A stretch of DNA of 64,000 nt from contig JADZAE010000003.1 in the NCBI GenBank assembly GCA_020852715.1, forward strand, positions 1-64,000, written 5' to 3'. The position numbers were made by a program, and so were the translations under genes. Below, in pieces: positions 7,202-16,625 of this stretch (positions are counted from its first letter, which is position 1; each line of letters begins with the position of its first letter). The DNA is from Deltaproteobacteria bacterium. GTDB lineage: Bacteria > Bdellovibrionota_C > UBA2361 > SZUA-149 > JADZAE01. The notes under the pieces were generated by a model that saw only the letters and a list, made by a program, of their open reading frames with translations, had not been told where the DNA came from and ran no database searches.

Positions 7202-9916
7202 ATGGCAAAACTTCGAATATATGAATTGGCCAAAGAATTAGGCATGGAAAATAAGGCGCTGCTTGATTTGTGCGTGGAGCTCGGTATTGATGGAAAGAGC
7301 TCACACTCAAATACGTTATCTGATGACGAGGGAGAAAAGCTGCGCCGTGCCGTTATCCGCAGGGCCGTTGATGGCAAATCGGCTGCTAGTCGAGAAGTCG
7401 AAAGATCGGACGGTATGTTTACGGAAAAAAGGATTGGCGGGAATGTAATTCGGCGACGAAAAAAAGCGGAAGAAGAAACATCTGCCCACCAGGAATCGGA
7501 TCAGGTTATCGACATAAGCGATGCGCCGGCGGCAAGTATAAACTTTGATAAGCAGACGCCTGATTTGCAGGGTGAGAAAGAAAAACGAGATGAGGCGTTG
7601 CGGCGTGCAAATGCTTTGTTTAAGGATAGTAAAAGCGAAGAGAATAGTCCTTTCAAGGAATCTTCTGCCGAATCAGATTTAGTGGAGAATGAGGAGCTTG
7701 CTGAATCAGAGTCCCTGGAAATTGATCTACCAGCTGATAGGGATGACGTTGAGCTTGTCGATGATCATGCTCCACGTTTGGCGCAAGTGAGACAACGCCA
7801 TGATATTCGAGCACCAAAGGTCTTGGGAAAAATTAATCTACCCGTCTCTAGTCTAGAGAAGGATAAGAGCGGAAAGAAGCCCGATGAAAAAGAAACCGGC
7901 TTGAAGCGCGTAAAAAAGAAAGATCTACGGCTTAAGGATAAAAAGGGGAAAACCTCGGATATTGATGACGACCAGGGTCCTCAAAAGCGTAAACGTAGAG
8001 TTATTCTTGAAAAAGATGAGCTTTTAAATTTCGAGGAAGAGCACGATAGCTGGCGTGGGCATAAGTCAAAAAAGAAGAAGAAAGACAAAGAAGCTGGTGG
8101 CAGTGATGCAAAAGGTTCCGAGGTCGGAGAGACGAAGGCATCTAAAAAGGTCGTGAAGATGCAGGAGGAGATAACAGTAGGGGAGCTTGCGCATCAACTA
8201 TCAACTAAAGGTGGTGAAGTTATCAAGAAATTAATGACGCTCGGAACGATGGCGTCCATTAATCAAATGATTGATTTTGACACTGCAAGTCTAATTGCTG
8301 GTGAATTCGGTTTTACGACACAGCGTGTTGGTTACGACGAGGATGAGGTTGTTGCTAATATTAAAACTATTGATGATCCTTCTAAGCTCACACTTAGACC
8401 GCCAGTAGTTACTGTTATGGGGCACGTTGATCATGGAAAAACATCGTTACTTGATGCGATTCGTAATACAGCCGTTACCGAAAAAGAGGTTGGTGGTATT
8501 ACTCAACATATAGGTGCCTATACGGTTAATACTGCTTCCGGTGGACAGGTTACTTTTATTGATACCCCTGGCCACGCTGCATTTACAGAAATGCGCGGGC
8601 GAGGTGCTAGGGTCACCGACATTGTTGTGTTGGTCGTTGCTGCTGATGATGGCATCATGCCTCAGACAATTGAAGCCATTAACCACGCTAAAGCTGCAAA
8701 TGTTCCTATTATTGTTGCCATTAACAAGATGGACAAGACTGATGCTAACCCTGATCAGGTAAAGCAACAGCTCACTGAGTATGAGCTTGTACCGGAGGAG
8801 TGGGGTGGTACTACCATATGTTGTCCTGTTTCGGCTAAGACAAGAGATGGTTTGCCTTCGTTACTTGAAAACCTAGCTCTCCAAGCCGAGGTTTTAGAAT
8901 TAAAGGCTAATCCGGAACGGCGGGCCATTGGTGCTGTTATAGAATCCCGTGTTGAAAAAGGCCGAGGACCTATCATGACTGTACTCGTTCAAAATGGGAC
9001 TCTGAATAAGGGAGATATTTTTGTAGCCGGTGCCACATGGGGTAAGGTTAGGGCTATGGTGTCTTTCGATGGTAAGCAGATAACTAGCGCGGGACCAAGT
9101 ATCCCGGTCGAGGTTTTAGGGGTTGATACTGCGCCTTTGGCCGGAGAGGAAGTGTTAGTGGTCGAATCTGAGTCTGAAGCAAGAAATATTGCCGATATGC
9201 GGGCTCAACGATTGCGGACACGAGAGTTAGCACAAAAAGGGGGGCTGCGCACAGCAGGACCATTGACTCTTGATAGTTTCTCTCAATACACAACCAATGC
9301 CGATAAGAAAGAAATATGTCTAATCGTTAAAGCTGATGTACAGGGTTCTGTGGAGGTGGTATCCTCAGCACTTGAGAATCTATCTAACGATGAAGTGAAT
9401 GTTAGAGTAATTCATAAAGCCGTTGGTGCAGTAAACGAGAACGATGTGCAGTTAGCACTTGCCTCTAGGGCAACTATTATTGCCTTTAATATTCGAGCTG
9501 ACTCACATGCCTCAGCAATGATTGAAAAAGACAGCATTGAGATACGCTATTCTCGTATTATTTATGAGTTAGTCGAAAATATTCAAAACGCAATCAAGGG
9601 GTTAAAAGAGCCCGTTTTAAAAGAAAAGATTTTGGGTCGTGTTGAGGTGCGTGATACATTTAAGCTGCCAAAAATTGGACTAATTGCCGGATCTTATGTT
9701 CTCGATGGAGTTGTTCAGCGCGGTTCGAGCGTTCGTTTACTGAGAGATAATAAAATTGTTTTTGAAGGCAAGATGGCTAGCCTTAGACGATTCAAAGATG
9801 ACGTTAAAGAAGTTGCGTCGGGATACGAGTGTGGTATCGGTCTTGATGGGTATTCTGATATTAAACCTGGGGATGTTATCGAGGTTTATATCATTGAGCA
9901 AATTTTAGCGGTTTAG
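7202..9916 (+). CDS. infB: Translation initiation factor IF-2
   Basis: A 904-residue GTPase that brings initiator fMet-tRNA to the 30S subunit. It has a short N-terminal IF2N domain (1-55, [21 protein letters not shown]), a very charged linker (about 60-310, rich in Lys/Glu/Asp), a second IF2N-like segment ([13 protein letters not shown]), then the G domain with GHVDHGKT (407-414), DTPGHAAF and NKMD. Domain II, III and the fMet-tRNA-binding C-terminal domain follow ([14 protein letters not shown] and [18 protein letters not shown]). Start at ATG 7202 is supported by the first IF2N domain. Confidence 0.98.
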   Translation: MAKLRIYELAKELGMENKALLDLCVELGIDGKSSHSNTLSDDEGEKLRRAVIRRAVDGKSAASREVERSDGMFTEKRIGGNVIRRRKKAEEETSAHQESDQVIDISDAPAASINFDKQTPDLQGEKEKRDEALRRANALFKDSKSEENSPFKESSAESDLVENEELAESESLEIDLPADRDDVELVDDHAPRLAQVRQRHDIRAPKVLGKINLPVSSLEKDKSGKKPDEKETGLKRVKKKDLRLKDKKGKTSDIDDDQGPQKRKRRVILEKDELLNFEEEHDSWRGHKSKKKKKDKEAGGSDAKGSEVGETKASKKVVKMQEEITVGELAHQLSTKGGEVIKKLMTLGTMASINQMIDFDTASLIAGEFGFTTQRVGYDEDEVVANIKTIDDPSKLTLRPPVVTVMGHVDHGKTSLLDAIRNTAVTEKEVGGITQHIGAYTVNTASGGQVTFIDTPGHAAFTEMRGRGARVTDIVVLVVAADDGIMPQTIEAINHAKAANVPIIVAINKMDKTDANPDQVKQQLTEYELVPEEWGGTTICCPVSAKTRDGLPSLLENLALQAEVLELKANPERRAIGAVIESRVEKGRGPIMTVLVQNGTLNKGDIFVAGATWGKVRAMVSFDGKQITSAGPSIPVEVLGVDTAPLAGEEVLVVESESEARNIADMRAQRLRTRELAQKGGLRTAGPLTLDSFSQYTTNADKKEICLIVKADVQGSVEVVSSALENLSNDEVNVRVIHKAVGAVNENDVQLALASRATIIAFNIRADSHASAMIEKDSIEIRYSRIIYELVENIQNAIKGLKEPVLKEKILGRVEVRDTFKLPKIGLIAGSYVLDGVVQRGSSVRLLRDNKIVFEGKMASLRRFKDDVKEVASGYECGIGLDGYSDIKPGDVIEVYIIEQILAV

Positions 9917-9934
9917 GGAATAAGGCTCTAGAGT

Positions 9935-10342
9935 ATGGCAGTTTATCGGAAAGAGAGAGTTGGGGAATTAATTCTATCTTGTCTAGCTAATGAGATTCGC
10001 TTAATCGAAGATGAAAGATTAGTCCTAATGACCTTGACGGCGATAGAAATGTCTAAAGATTTAAAGCACGCCACTCTTTATTGGATCAAGCCCGTTCGTG
10101 GTCATTTTGACAACGGTGATTCCAATCGAGGTAAATGTGAATGCAGCATTGAATCGATTGATCTCCCCCATAAAGAAGACGTTCGGTTAATAGAAGATGC
10201 ACTTTTGGAATATAAAAAACATCTAAAGCGTTCATTAAGCGAGCAGCTAAATTTGCGATATACTCCCGAATTACACTTTAAGTATGATTATTCAGTTGAG
10301 CAGGGTGCTCGCATCGACAACATTTTACAAAAGTTACCATGA
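9935..10342 (+). CDS. rbfA: 30S ribosome-binding factor RbfA
   Basis: A 135-residue KH-fold cold-shock factor for 16S rRNA 5'-end maturation. It starts YRKERVGELILSCLANEI and continues to a C-terminal LRYTPELHFKYDYSVEQGARIDNILQ, the family signature (R-x-x-P-x-L-x-F-x-x-D). It follows infB by 18 nt and overlaps the next gene by 4 nt (ATGA). Confidence 0.95.
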   Translation: MAVYRKERVGELILSCLANEIRLIEDERLVLMTLTAIEMSKDLKHATLYWIKPVRGHFDNGDSNRGKCECSIESIDLPHKEDVRLIEDALLEYKKHLKRSLSEQLNLRYTPELHFKYDYSVEQGARIDNILQKLP

Positions 10343-11319
10343 TACATGCCCCGTTACTTAGTATTTCCGAGCTGATCAAGAGGAAAACAAAAATTCTTAT
10401 TGTTACGCATATTCATCCCGATGCTGACGCTATTGGCTCGTCATCAGCATTATGGTTAGCCATAAAACAGTTAGGAAAAGAGGCACTGTTTTATCTCCCC
10501 GGAGAAATTCCTTACAAGATGGAGGAACTCAGCAGGGACATCTCTATTTGTTACGACGTTCCTTGTGACCGGTTTGATCTCGTGATTTTTGTCGATTGCG
10601 CAAACGTAACTAGAATTGGGCCCAACGGTAATGAAATTGCAAAAATGGGAGACAAGGTTATTTGCTTGGATCACCATATCTCCCACGAAACATTTGCTGA
10701 TTTATCTTATATTGAACCTGAGGCTCCTGCTTCTGCTGTGATTATGCTGGACTTACTGGAGAGCATGACTGTTAAGATAACGTCATTAATGGCTGAGCTT
10801 CTTTATGCCGGTTTATGTGACGATACCGGCTGTTTTCGTTGGTCCAGCAATAATGCTAACACATTTAGGAATGCTGCTAAGCTCGTTGAGTATGGAGCTC
10901 GTCCTGACTATGTAGCTCAACAACTATATTTTACAGTTCCTGAAAGAGTTTTTAAATTAAGGGGGCTGGTACTTGAGAGAATGCAAACACACCTCAATGG
11001 TAAGATTGCACTTGTGAGCATTGATAAGGCTATGTTGGAGTATGTTCAGGCCGATGATGGCGATACTGATGGATTAATAGATGAACTTAAGATGCTTGCT
11101 TCCGCGGTTGTGGCAGTGATGATTAGAGAAACAGATCGTGGTTGGAAATTTAGTCTGCGCTCAAAAAACTCAACTCTTGATGTTAATTTAGTAGCAGCTA
11201 ATTACGGTGGCGGGGGCCATAAAATGGCTGCGGGTTATACTGTAAAAGGTGATATTAATGAGCTAATCAGTAATCTTGTTGCTGACTTAAAGACCTGCAT
11301 AATTGCTCTTGAACTATAG
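10339..11319 (+). CDS. nrnA: DHH-family oligoribonuclease / pAp phosphatase NrnA
   Basis: A 326-residue DHH/DHHA1 phosphoesterase. The metal ligands are in THIHPDADAIG (H24, D28, D30), VDCAN, LDHH and CDDTGCF; the C-terminal substrate-binding DHHA1 domain has GGGGHKMAAGY. Family members degrade 2-5-nt RNAs and dephosphorylate 3'-phosphoadenosine 5'-phosphate. The position between rbfA and truB is conserved in many bacteria. Its ATG overlaps the rbfA stop, so translation is probably coupled. Confidence 0.93.
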   Translation: MIHAPLLSISELIKRKTKILIVTHIHPDADAIGSSSALWLAIKQLGKEALFYLPGEIPYKMEELSRDISICYDVPCDRFDLVIFVDCANVTRIGPNGNEIAKMGDKVICLDHHISHETFADLSYIEPEAPASAVIMLDLLESMTVKITSLMAELLYAGLCDDTGCFRWSSNNANTFRNAAKLVEYGARPDYVAQQLYFTVPERVFKLRGLVLERMQTHLNGKIALVSIDKAMLEYVQADDGDTDGLIDELKMLASAVVAVMIRETDRGWKFSLRSKNSTLDVNLVAANYGGGGHKMAAGYTVKGDINELISNLVADLKTCIIALEL

Positions 11320-11324
11320 TTAAA

Positions 11325-12218
11325 ATGTGTTCTGGCTTCTTAATTATCGATAAACCAAAAGACTGGACGTCTTTCGATGTCGTTCGATACGTCCGAAGAA
11401 ATTTGAAAATTAGAACCATCGGGCATGCTGGCACCTTGGATCCAATGGCTACGGGTGTTTTAGTCTTGCTTTTAGGAAAAGCAACTAGACTAATGGATTC
11501 TTTGTTGACTAAGCCCAAGGTTTACTCCGGTCATTTAAGGTTGGGATTGGCTACGACGACCGATGACATCACTGGAGATATAGTAAAACACTGCAGCGTC
11601 CCTGTATTTGATCAAGCAGAGCGTTACGCGATACTTGATCATATTGCTGGGAAGTTCATTGGTCGATTGACTCAGGTCCCACCAATTTATTCCGCTCTAA
11701 AAATAAAAGGACAGCGCGCATACGATATTGCTCGAAACCAGGGTAGCGTTGAGTTAACTTCTCGCGAAGTAGATGTATATAAATCAAAATATTTCTTTTT
11801 ATCTGATGCCGAGATTGGATTTGAAATTTCATGTTCTAGCGGTACTTATATTCGGTCAATTGCTAGAGATATCGGTGTTGAGTTAAAATTATGTGCAACT
11901 TTAGCTGCCTTAAGAAGAATTTCCTGCAGCGGTTTTGATATTACGCAGGCGAAGAGGATCGAGGAATTACATGCAGATACAGAGCTCAATGATAATTATT
12001 TAAAACTAGATCATTCTAAAGCGTTATTTAATTACAGCGAAATAACCGAAACCGATCTCGATGACTTGTATAATGGTAAACAAGAGAGGCTAAAGAGTTT
12101 AGTTCGACATGCTGCGGAAAACATCGAATTTCCCCACATTTTAACGAGCAAAGCTAGCAAACGATTTGCTCTGCTGCAGATGGAACAAGACGGGTCTATT
12201 AAAATGAAATGTCTATAA
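11325..12218 (+). CDS. truB: tRNA pseudouridine(55) synthase TruB
   Basis: A 297-residue enzyme making pseudouridine 55 in the T-loop of tRNAs. It has GFLIIDKPKDWTSFDVV at the N-terminus, GHAGTLDPMATGVL with catalytic D39, QVPPIYSALKIKGQRAYDIAR, and SCSSGTYIRSIARDIG. It is the last gene of the translation operon, 5 nt after nrnA. Confidence 0.97.
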   Translation: MCSGFLIIDKPKDWTSFDVVRYVRRNLKIRTIGHAGTLDPMATGVLVLLLGKATRLMDSLLTKPKVYSGHLRLGLATTTDDITGDIVKHCSVPVFDQAERYAILDHIAGKFIGRLTQVPPIYSALKIKGQRAYDIARNQGSVELTSREVDVYKSKYFFLSDAEIGFEISCSSGTYIRSIARDIGVELKLCATLAALRRISCSGFDITQAKRIEELHADTELNDNYLKLDHSKALFNYSEITETDLDDLYNGKQERLKSLVRHAAENIEFPHILTSKASKRFALLQMEQDGSIKMKCL

Positions 12219-12233
12219 TGCCACAATAAATAT

Positions 12234-12274
12234 TAATGATCTAAGAGTTTAACAAAAGAATTAATAGATCATTA
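12234..12274. terminator. Bidirectional terminator candidate, truB / M48 gene
   Basis: TAATGATCTA (12234-12243) and TAGATCATTA (12265-12274) are a perfect 10-bp inverted repeat with a 21-nt loop, followed by TTTT on the plus strand. It lies between convergent genes, its right arm covering the stop codon of the peptidase gene. The stem is AT-rich, so it may be weak. Confidence 0.45.
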
Positions 12275-13021
12275 TTTTCGTTCAAGGCTTTTTCCTAATT
12301 CAATACGAAGTTTATTAAAATCCCTTGTGTTTTCTAATCCTAGGGAGTCCGGTGCGATACGAGAAACCAGCTGTTTTAAGTTAGCAGCACGAGCATCGAG
12401 CCATTTTGTTACAACTTCAGGATCTTCTTTGGCTGAATTAAAACTATCTGCGCTATATGCCATAGAAAATGCAGCTAAAGCGTGACGCGGATCGTATTTA
12501 GCTTGGCGCATAATCTCTAGGCCAAGCTCATCAGCATCCAGTTCCTTATCTAACGAAAAATGAAACGATGGTGAAACGTTTTCTTCATTTGATTCGTATA
12601 AGGCTTCGCTTGTATGGCCGAGAATCTGATGAGCCATTTCGTGGCTAATGACATAAGCAAGCTGAGCCTCCGACTCTAAATGAACTACTAATCCACGTGT
12701 GGTAACAATTACGCCATGACCTAGCGAGAAAGCGTTAGGTTGATCAATATTTAGCAAGTATAGTTCCCAGCTATAGGTATTAGCTCTATCGCGTTGGCTG
12801 GACCAAAGGCGCGCACCTCTTAGAGATGCCTCCATACGATCCATAATCCTGGCCTCGTATTTGTTAAATTCAGCATTATTAATGAAGCCGAATTTAGAGT
12901 CGAGCCAAGATATTGTTTTAATTGATGCTTCTTCCTCCTCAACGGGAGAAAGAGTAGTCGAACATGAAACAAAACCTAAAAAAATTACGATAAGTGATTG
13001 GTAGAATCTAATATTAGTCAT
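12272..13021 (-). CDS. M48-family zinc metalloprotease lipoprotein
   Basis: A 249-residue peptidase with a lipoprotein signal (hydrophobic 8-19, Cys at 20 in FVSC), so probably outer-membrane or periplasmic. The zinc site is HEMAH (127-131) with the third ligand in KELDADELG (E160). NAFSLGHGVIVTTRGL is the typical strand before the active site. Relatives (LoiP, BepA) act in envelope quality control. It is divergent from comEC with only 26 nt between the start codons, so its promoter must overlap the comEC start or lie inside it. Confidence 0.88.
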   Translation of the reverse strand: MTNIRFYQSLIVIFLGFVSCSTTLSPVEEEEASIKTISWLDSKFGFINNAEFNKYEARIMDRMEASLRGARLWSSQRDRANTYSWELYLLNIDQPNAFSLGHGVIVTTRGLVVHLESEAQLAYVISHEMAHQILGHTSEALYESNEENVSPSFHFSLDKELDADELGLEIMRQAKYDPRHALAAFSMAYSADSFNSAKEDPEVVTKWLDARAANLKQLVSRIAPDSLGLENTRDFNKLRIELGKSLERK

Positions 13022-13047
13022 GTTTTTTAAAAAAGAGTTAAAGCTTA

Positions 13048-14655
13048 ATGCGTGCTCAAATTAACGAATTTACTGAATTACAGCAATCAAATACTAGTTG
13101 TAATAGAATCGCTCGCCCATTAACAGCGATTCTATTAGTGCAGCAAATTTGTCAGTTTGGTGTGTATTATAGTTCAAGCCCGCGTTTATATGTAATCTTA
13201 ATATTGATTATCGGCATGGTAGCCTATGTCGCGTATTGTCACAAGAAGCAGGTCTTTAAAAAAATATTTGTAGTTCCATTTATAGTTTGTTGGTGCTTAC
13301 TGAACTGTTATCTCGTTAAAACGCTGCAACATTTTGATCTTGGCTGCGATAATGCGCAGAGATGTGAAAAGAGTATTAGTGGTGAAGTCGTTTCAATAAA
13401 TCATTCGCGTAATGGCGTCTCAAGCATTGACCTTAAAACGCCATATAGCAAAAAACTAATTCGCCTGAGTTATTATGAAATTCCATGGAGCTTAGAACCT
13501 TGTATTGAGAGAGGAGCAAATTTGAGAATTAGTGCAGATATTACCTATATTCAAAATAATATTCCCTTACAATCGATTATCGGTTACGACGCCTATTTGC
13601 TAAGACAAGGTATCATCGCCTCTGGGAAAGTCCTTAATGTAGTAGGATGTAATCCTCCAGTAGTAAAAAGCTGGAGATCAAATTTTATAATCACTGCGAT
13701 TGCTGATTTTGGCAAAACTGAGCAACTAGCGGTGATGTTGGCTACGGTATTAGGAATTGAAGATTTGCTTGGATCCGAAGTTCAAGGTTTGTTTACAGGG
13801 ACAGGAACAAGCCATTTGGTGGTTATCTCAGGGTTTCATATAACTCTGGTGTTCGCAGCGTTTTATTTTATCTTTTTAAACATTATTAAGAAGAGTATAA
13901 AACTCACCAATAGATTGCCAGCTGACATACCGGCCACCGTTATTAGTCTTTTGGTTTGCTTGGCCTATACCTACATTTCAGGATTTGAGGTTTCCAGTAC
14001 CCGTGCTCTTATCAGCATGACTTTATATAGCTGCTTACGTCTACTATTTCGTAACATAGCAGGGTCAGTAAGTATTATATTTAGCGCGATTCTTATTTGC
14101 TTAATATGGCCCCTAGCGGTTTTAGATTTAAGTTTCCAATATAGTTTTATGGCGGTAATTGGTTTATATGTTGCTAGTTGCTTCCAAGTTGGTGGTCTCA
14201 AGCTGGAACTATTGAAACGTTTTTCTCCAAAGTCATTTCCAACGCTCCGATTGGTGTTTATAAATAGCTTTGTTTATTGTTTTTTTGCCTGGCTTTTCAC
14301 TTTACCAATAAGCGTCTACTGGTTTAACTCGTTTACGCTTTATGGTGCGATCATTAATTTATTTTTGATTCCGGCCTATTCTATTCTGGTATTATATCCC
14401 GGCATCGTCTCTATATTGTGTTATTTTTGCCATACTGCCTTTTGCAAAGAGTTAGTTAAAGCTGCGCTTGTTGTAACACACTTATTTCTTGATTTGCTTG
14501 AAAATGTTTTCATTTTGAATAATAATCTACAAGTCTACTCGGGCGAAATGGTCATCGAACTTAGAAATAGCATTATTGCTTTAAGTAGTCTCATCGTTTT
14601 GACTGTCACCTTAGTAGCGCAACGCAAGGTTCACATAGAATCAATTAGGAAATAA
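13048..14655 (+). CDS. comEC: ComEC/Rec2-family membrane protein, no beta-lactamase domain
   Basis: A 535-residue polytopic protein. Hydrophobic helices lie at the N-terminus (about 25-95), then a soluble DUF4131-like OB domain (about 105-210), then the competence domain with GTGTSHLVVISGFHITLVF (about 252-270) and at least six further membrane segments. ComEC forms the inner-membrane channel for single-stranded DNA during natural transformation. The usual C-terminal metallo-beta-lactamase nuclease domain is missing; the protein ends about 20 residues after its last helix. The type IV pilus genes in this window would be the natural partner for DNA uptake (inference). Confidence 0.88.
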   Translation: MRAQINEFTELQQSNTSCNRIARPLTAILLVQQICQFGVYYSSSPRLYVILILIIGMVAYVAYCHKKQVFKKIFVVPFIVCWCLLNCYLVKTLQHFDLGCDNAQRCEKSISGEVVSINHSRNGVSSIDLKTPYSKKLIRLSYYEIPWSLEPCIERGANLRISADITYIQNNIPLQSIIGYDAYLLRQGIIASGKVLNVVGCNPPVVKSWRSNFIITAIADFGKTEQLAVMLATVLGIEDLLGSEVQGLFTGTGTSHLVVISGFHITLVFAAFYFIFLNIIKKSIKLTNRLPADIPATVISLLVCLAYTYISGFEVSSTRALISMTLYSCLRLLFRNIAGSVSIIFSAILICLIWPLAVLDLSFQYSFMAVIGLYVASCFQVGGLKLELLKRFSPKSFPTLRLVFINSFVYCFFAWLFTLPISVYWFNSFTLYGAIINLFLIPAYSILVLYPGIVSILCYFCHTAFCKELVKAALVVTHLFLDLLENVFILNNNLQVYSGEMVIELRNSIIALSSLIVLTVTLVAQRKVHIESIRK

Positions 14656-14849
14656 ATTGAGGCTTATAATACCCATTTATGTCGGTTAAAAACGCCATAA
14701 TGTAGATTATAGTAAATAAGCCTTTATATAATATAAAAAAATTCGCAGTATGTAAGCAGGCTGATTGTCACATTATTTTATATGGATTAGCTTCCTGGCA
14801 AAAAAATAAATTTCAAAATTATTATTTATTAAGAAAAAACCTACTAGCT

Positions 14850-14855
14850 TATACT
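14850..14855 (+). promoter_or_regulatory. Possible -10 box of the pyr operon
   Basis: TATACT, about 38 nt upstream of the PyrR-binding hairpin. No good -35 box is seen at 16-18 nt, so this is tentative. The gap between comEC and here (14656-14849) is very AT-rich, and I see no gene in it. Confidence 0.25.
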
Positions 14856-14892
14856 AGATTCGTCATATATAAAGTTCGTCAACTTTACTGCA

Positions 14893-14924
14893 CCTTTTAA
14901 TCTGGTCCAGCGAGACCAAAAAGG
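14893..14924 (+). promoter_or_regulatory. PyrR-binding RNA element
   Basis: The outer stem CCTTTT (14893-14898) pairs with AAAAGG (14919-14924). An internal bulge follows, then the upper stem GGTC (14904-14907) / GACC (14914-14917) closes the loop CAGCGA. This fits the known PyrR site (an outer stem, an A-rich bulge, and a CNGNGA hexaloop with flanking GUC...GAC-type pairs). It lies in the leader of an operon that starts with pyrR, so it is almost surely the uridine-nucleotide-sensing control element. Its 3' arm runs into GGGG that could act as a ribosome-binding site for a 47-codon leader ORF. Confidence 0.8.
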
Positions 14925-14928
14925 GGAA

Positions 14929-15072
14929 ATGGTTCAAATAAATTTATTTCAATTCTATATTGCCGATAATAATCAATCGGACATTACATGCGATGCCATC
15001 ATTTTTCTAAACGTATATAAAGACAATTTAATTAAAAATAAATGCATTACATTTTTTATTAATAACAATTAA
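14929..15072 (+). CDS. Possible 47-codon leader peptide of the pyr operon
   Basis: An open frame of 47 codons that begins 4 nt after the PyrR hairpin and stops 12 nt before pyrR. AAGGGG lies just ahead of its ATG (spacing short, 2 nt), and the hairpin's 3' arm overlaps it. The peptide (MVQINLFQFYIADNNQ...) has no recognisable domain. If translated, PyrR binding would block its start and coupled translation could control pyrR. In such AT-rich DNA a chance frame of this length is uncommon but possible. Confidence 0.35.
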   Translation: MVQINLFQFYIADNNQSDITCDAIIFLNVYKDNLIKNKCITFFINNN

Positions 15073-15084
15073 TATGGATTAGTT

Positions 15085-15663
15085 ATGGAAACAAAACTTT
15101 TACTGAAAGCAGAAGATGGCTGGAAAAAGATATTTGAGCCAGATCAGATAGTGCGCTCAATTACCCGCATTGCTCATGAAATACTTGAAAATAATAAAGG
15201 CGGAGTCGATTTAGCTATTGTCGGCGTACGAACGCGTGGGGAGTTTTTAGCTGAGAGGCTCGTTGGGAAAATTAAGGAAATAGAAAATATTGATATTCCT
15301 CTTGGCATAGTTGATATTACGCTCTACCGCGATGATCTAGCCCATACTCCTGAGCAACCAATTGTTCGTGGCACAGTGCTTCCCTTTAATGTTGATCACA
15401 TGGTTATTGTTCTTGTCGATGATGTTTTATTTACCGGGCGCACTGTGCGTGCGGCTATTGATGCGATTATAGATTTTGGTAGGCCACGTAAGGTTCAGCT
15501 GGCCGTGTTGTGCGATAGGGGACACAGGGAGCTGCCGATTAGAGCGGATTATGTAGGTAAAAATATATCTACAATGCGCGCCGATAAGATTCAGGTCTTA
15601 CTTTCAGAGAGAGATGGCGAAGACGCTATCTATAAAAAGGAGGCAAAAACTAACAATAATTAG
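15085..15663 (+). CDS. pyrR: Bifunctional pyr-operon regulator / uracil phosphoribosyltransferase PyrR
   Basis: A 192-residue type I phosphoribosyltransferase-fold protein. The PRPP-binding motif is VIVLVDDVLFTGRTVRAA (about 109-126), and the family region DITLYRDDLAHT precedes it. PyrR binds pyr mRNA leaders when UMP/UTP is high and has weak uracil phosphoribosyltransferase activity. A recognisable PyrR target hairpin lies 160 nt upstream, so the operon is very probably autoregulated. First gene of pyrR-pyrB-pyrC-carA-carB. Confidence 0.96.
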   Translation: METKLLLKAEDGWKKIFEPDQIVRSITRIAHEILENNKGGVDLAIVGVRTRGEFLAERLVGKIKEIENIDIPLGIVDITLYRDDLAHTPEQPIVRGTVLPFNVDHMVIVLVDDVLFTGRTVRAAIDAIIDFGRPRKVQLAVLCDRGHRELPIRADYVGKNISTMRADKIQVLLSERDGEDAIYKKEAKTNNN

Positions 15664-15671
15664 GAGGTCAG

Positions 15672-16625
15672 ATGAAGCATTGTGGTGAAAAGCTAGGGCA
15701 GCATTTATTGGGAATAGCTGGCCTAAGTAAGGAGCAGATTGCTTATTATCTTGATACAGCAGAAACTTTTTTGGAGGTGGGCACACGGTCCGTAAAAAAA
15801 GTTCCTACTTTGCGCGGGAAGACCATAGTCAATATGTTTCTTGAAGATTCGACCAGGACACGAACTAGTTTCGAGATTGCCGGAAAACGACTTAGCGCAG
15901 ATACAGTGAATATTTCATCTAAAGGATCAAGTATGAATAAGGGTGAGACACTTATTGATACAGCTGTTACATTACAATGCATGCAGCCAGACGCAGTTGT
16001 CATGCGCCATGCAAGTAGCGGGTCGCCACACTTGCTTGCGAGTTACCTCACAGATACTGCAATTATCAATGCTGGAGATGGGTTACATGAACACCCAACA
16101 CAGGCCCTACTTGACGCGTTGACAGTGCGTAAGGCGTTAGGAAGGTTAAATGATTTAGTTGTTACCTTTGTCGGCGATGCTTATCGTAGCCGCGTTTTTC
16201 GATCGGATAAGATATTACTTGAAACATTGGGTTCGAAGGTGAGATTAATTGCACCACCAACGATTGCCAAAAATGAATTTAAAGATCTAGGAGTGGAAGT
16301 ATTTTTCGATATGGAGTCCGGATTGAAGGGCTCCGATGTCGTTGTATCGCTTCGAATGAAACATGAGTATCTAAATGATTGCTTTGTTCCAAGTTTAAGC
16401 GAGTATTCCCGTCGTTTTTGCATAACTGAGAATCTATTAGCGAAGTATTGTCCGGATTGTATTGTTCTTGCGCCTGGACCTTTTGTGCGGGGCACTGAAA
16501 TATCCAGTGAAGTAATCGATGGAAATCGTTCATTTTATACCGACCAAGTGGCTCACGGCGTCGCGGTGCGTATGGCCGTTTTATATTTGCATACTATCGG
16601 AAAGGAGGTTTCTTATGAGGTGTAA
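15672..16625 (+). CDS. pyrB: Aspartate carbamoyltransferase, catalytic subunit
   Basis: A 317-residue enzyme condensing carbamoyl phosphate with aspartate. Carbamoyl-phosphate loop FLEDSTRTRTSFEIAGKRL (about 56-74), MRHASSGSPHLLA, NAGDGLHEHPTQALLDALT and the PGPFVRGTEISSEV C-terminal aspartate region are all present. An AGGAGG site at 15662-15667 sets the start. It overlaps pyrC by 11 nt. No pyrI is seen, in keeping with pyrR-type operons. Confidence 0.97.
   Translation: MKHCGEKLGQHLLGIAGLSKEQIAYYLDTAETFLEVGTRSVKKVPTLRGKTIVNMFLEDSTRTRTSFEIAGKRLSADTVNISSKGSSMNKGETLIDTAVTLQCMQPDAVVMRHASSGSPHLLASYLTDTAIINAGDGLHEHPTQALLDALTVRKALGRLNDLVVTFVGDAYRSRVFRSDKILLETLGSKVRLIAPPTIAKNEFKDLGVEVFFDMESGLKGSDVVVSLRMKHEYLNDCFVPSLSEYSRRFCITENLLAKYCPDCIVLAPGPFVRGTEISSEVIDGNRSFYTDQVAHGVAVRMAVLYLHTIGKEVSYEV

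Noticed and set aside
8447..8767. 106-codon minus-strand frame within infB
   Set aside because: It lies inside the conserved G domain of IF-2 on the opposite strand, so it is a shadow frame.
16519..16614. 32-codon N-terminal extension of pyrC
   Set aside because: It reads pyrB out of frame. ATG 16615 has an AAAGGAGG site and gives the normal family start.
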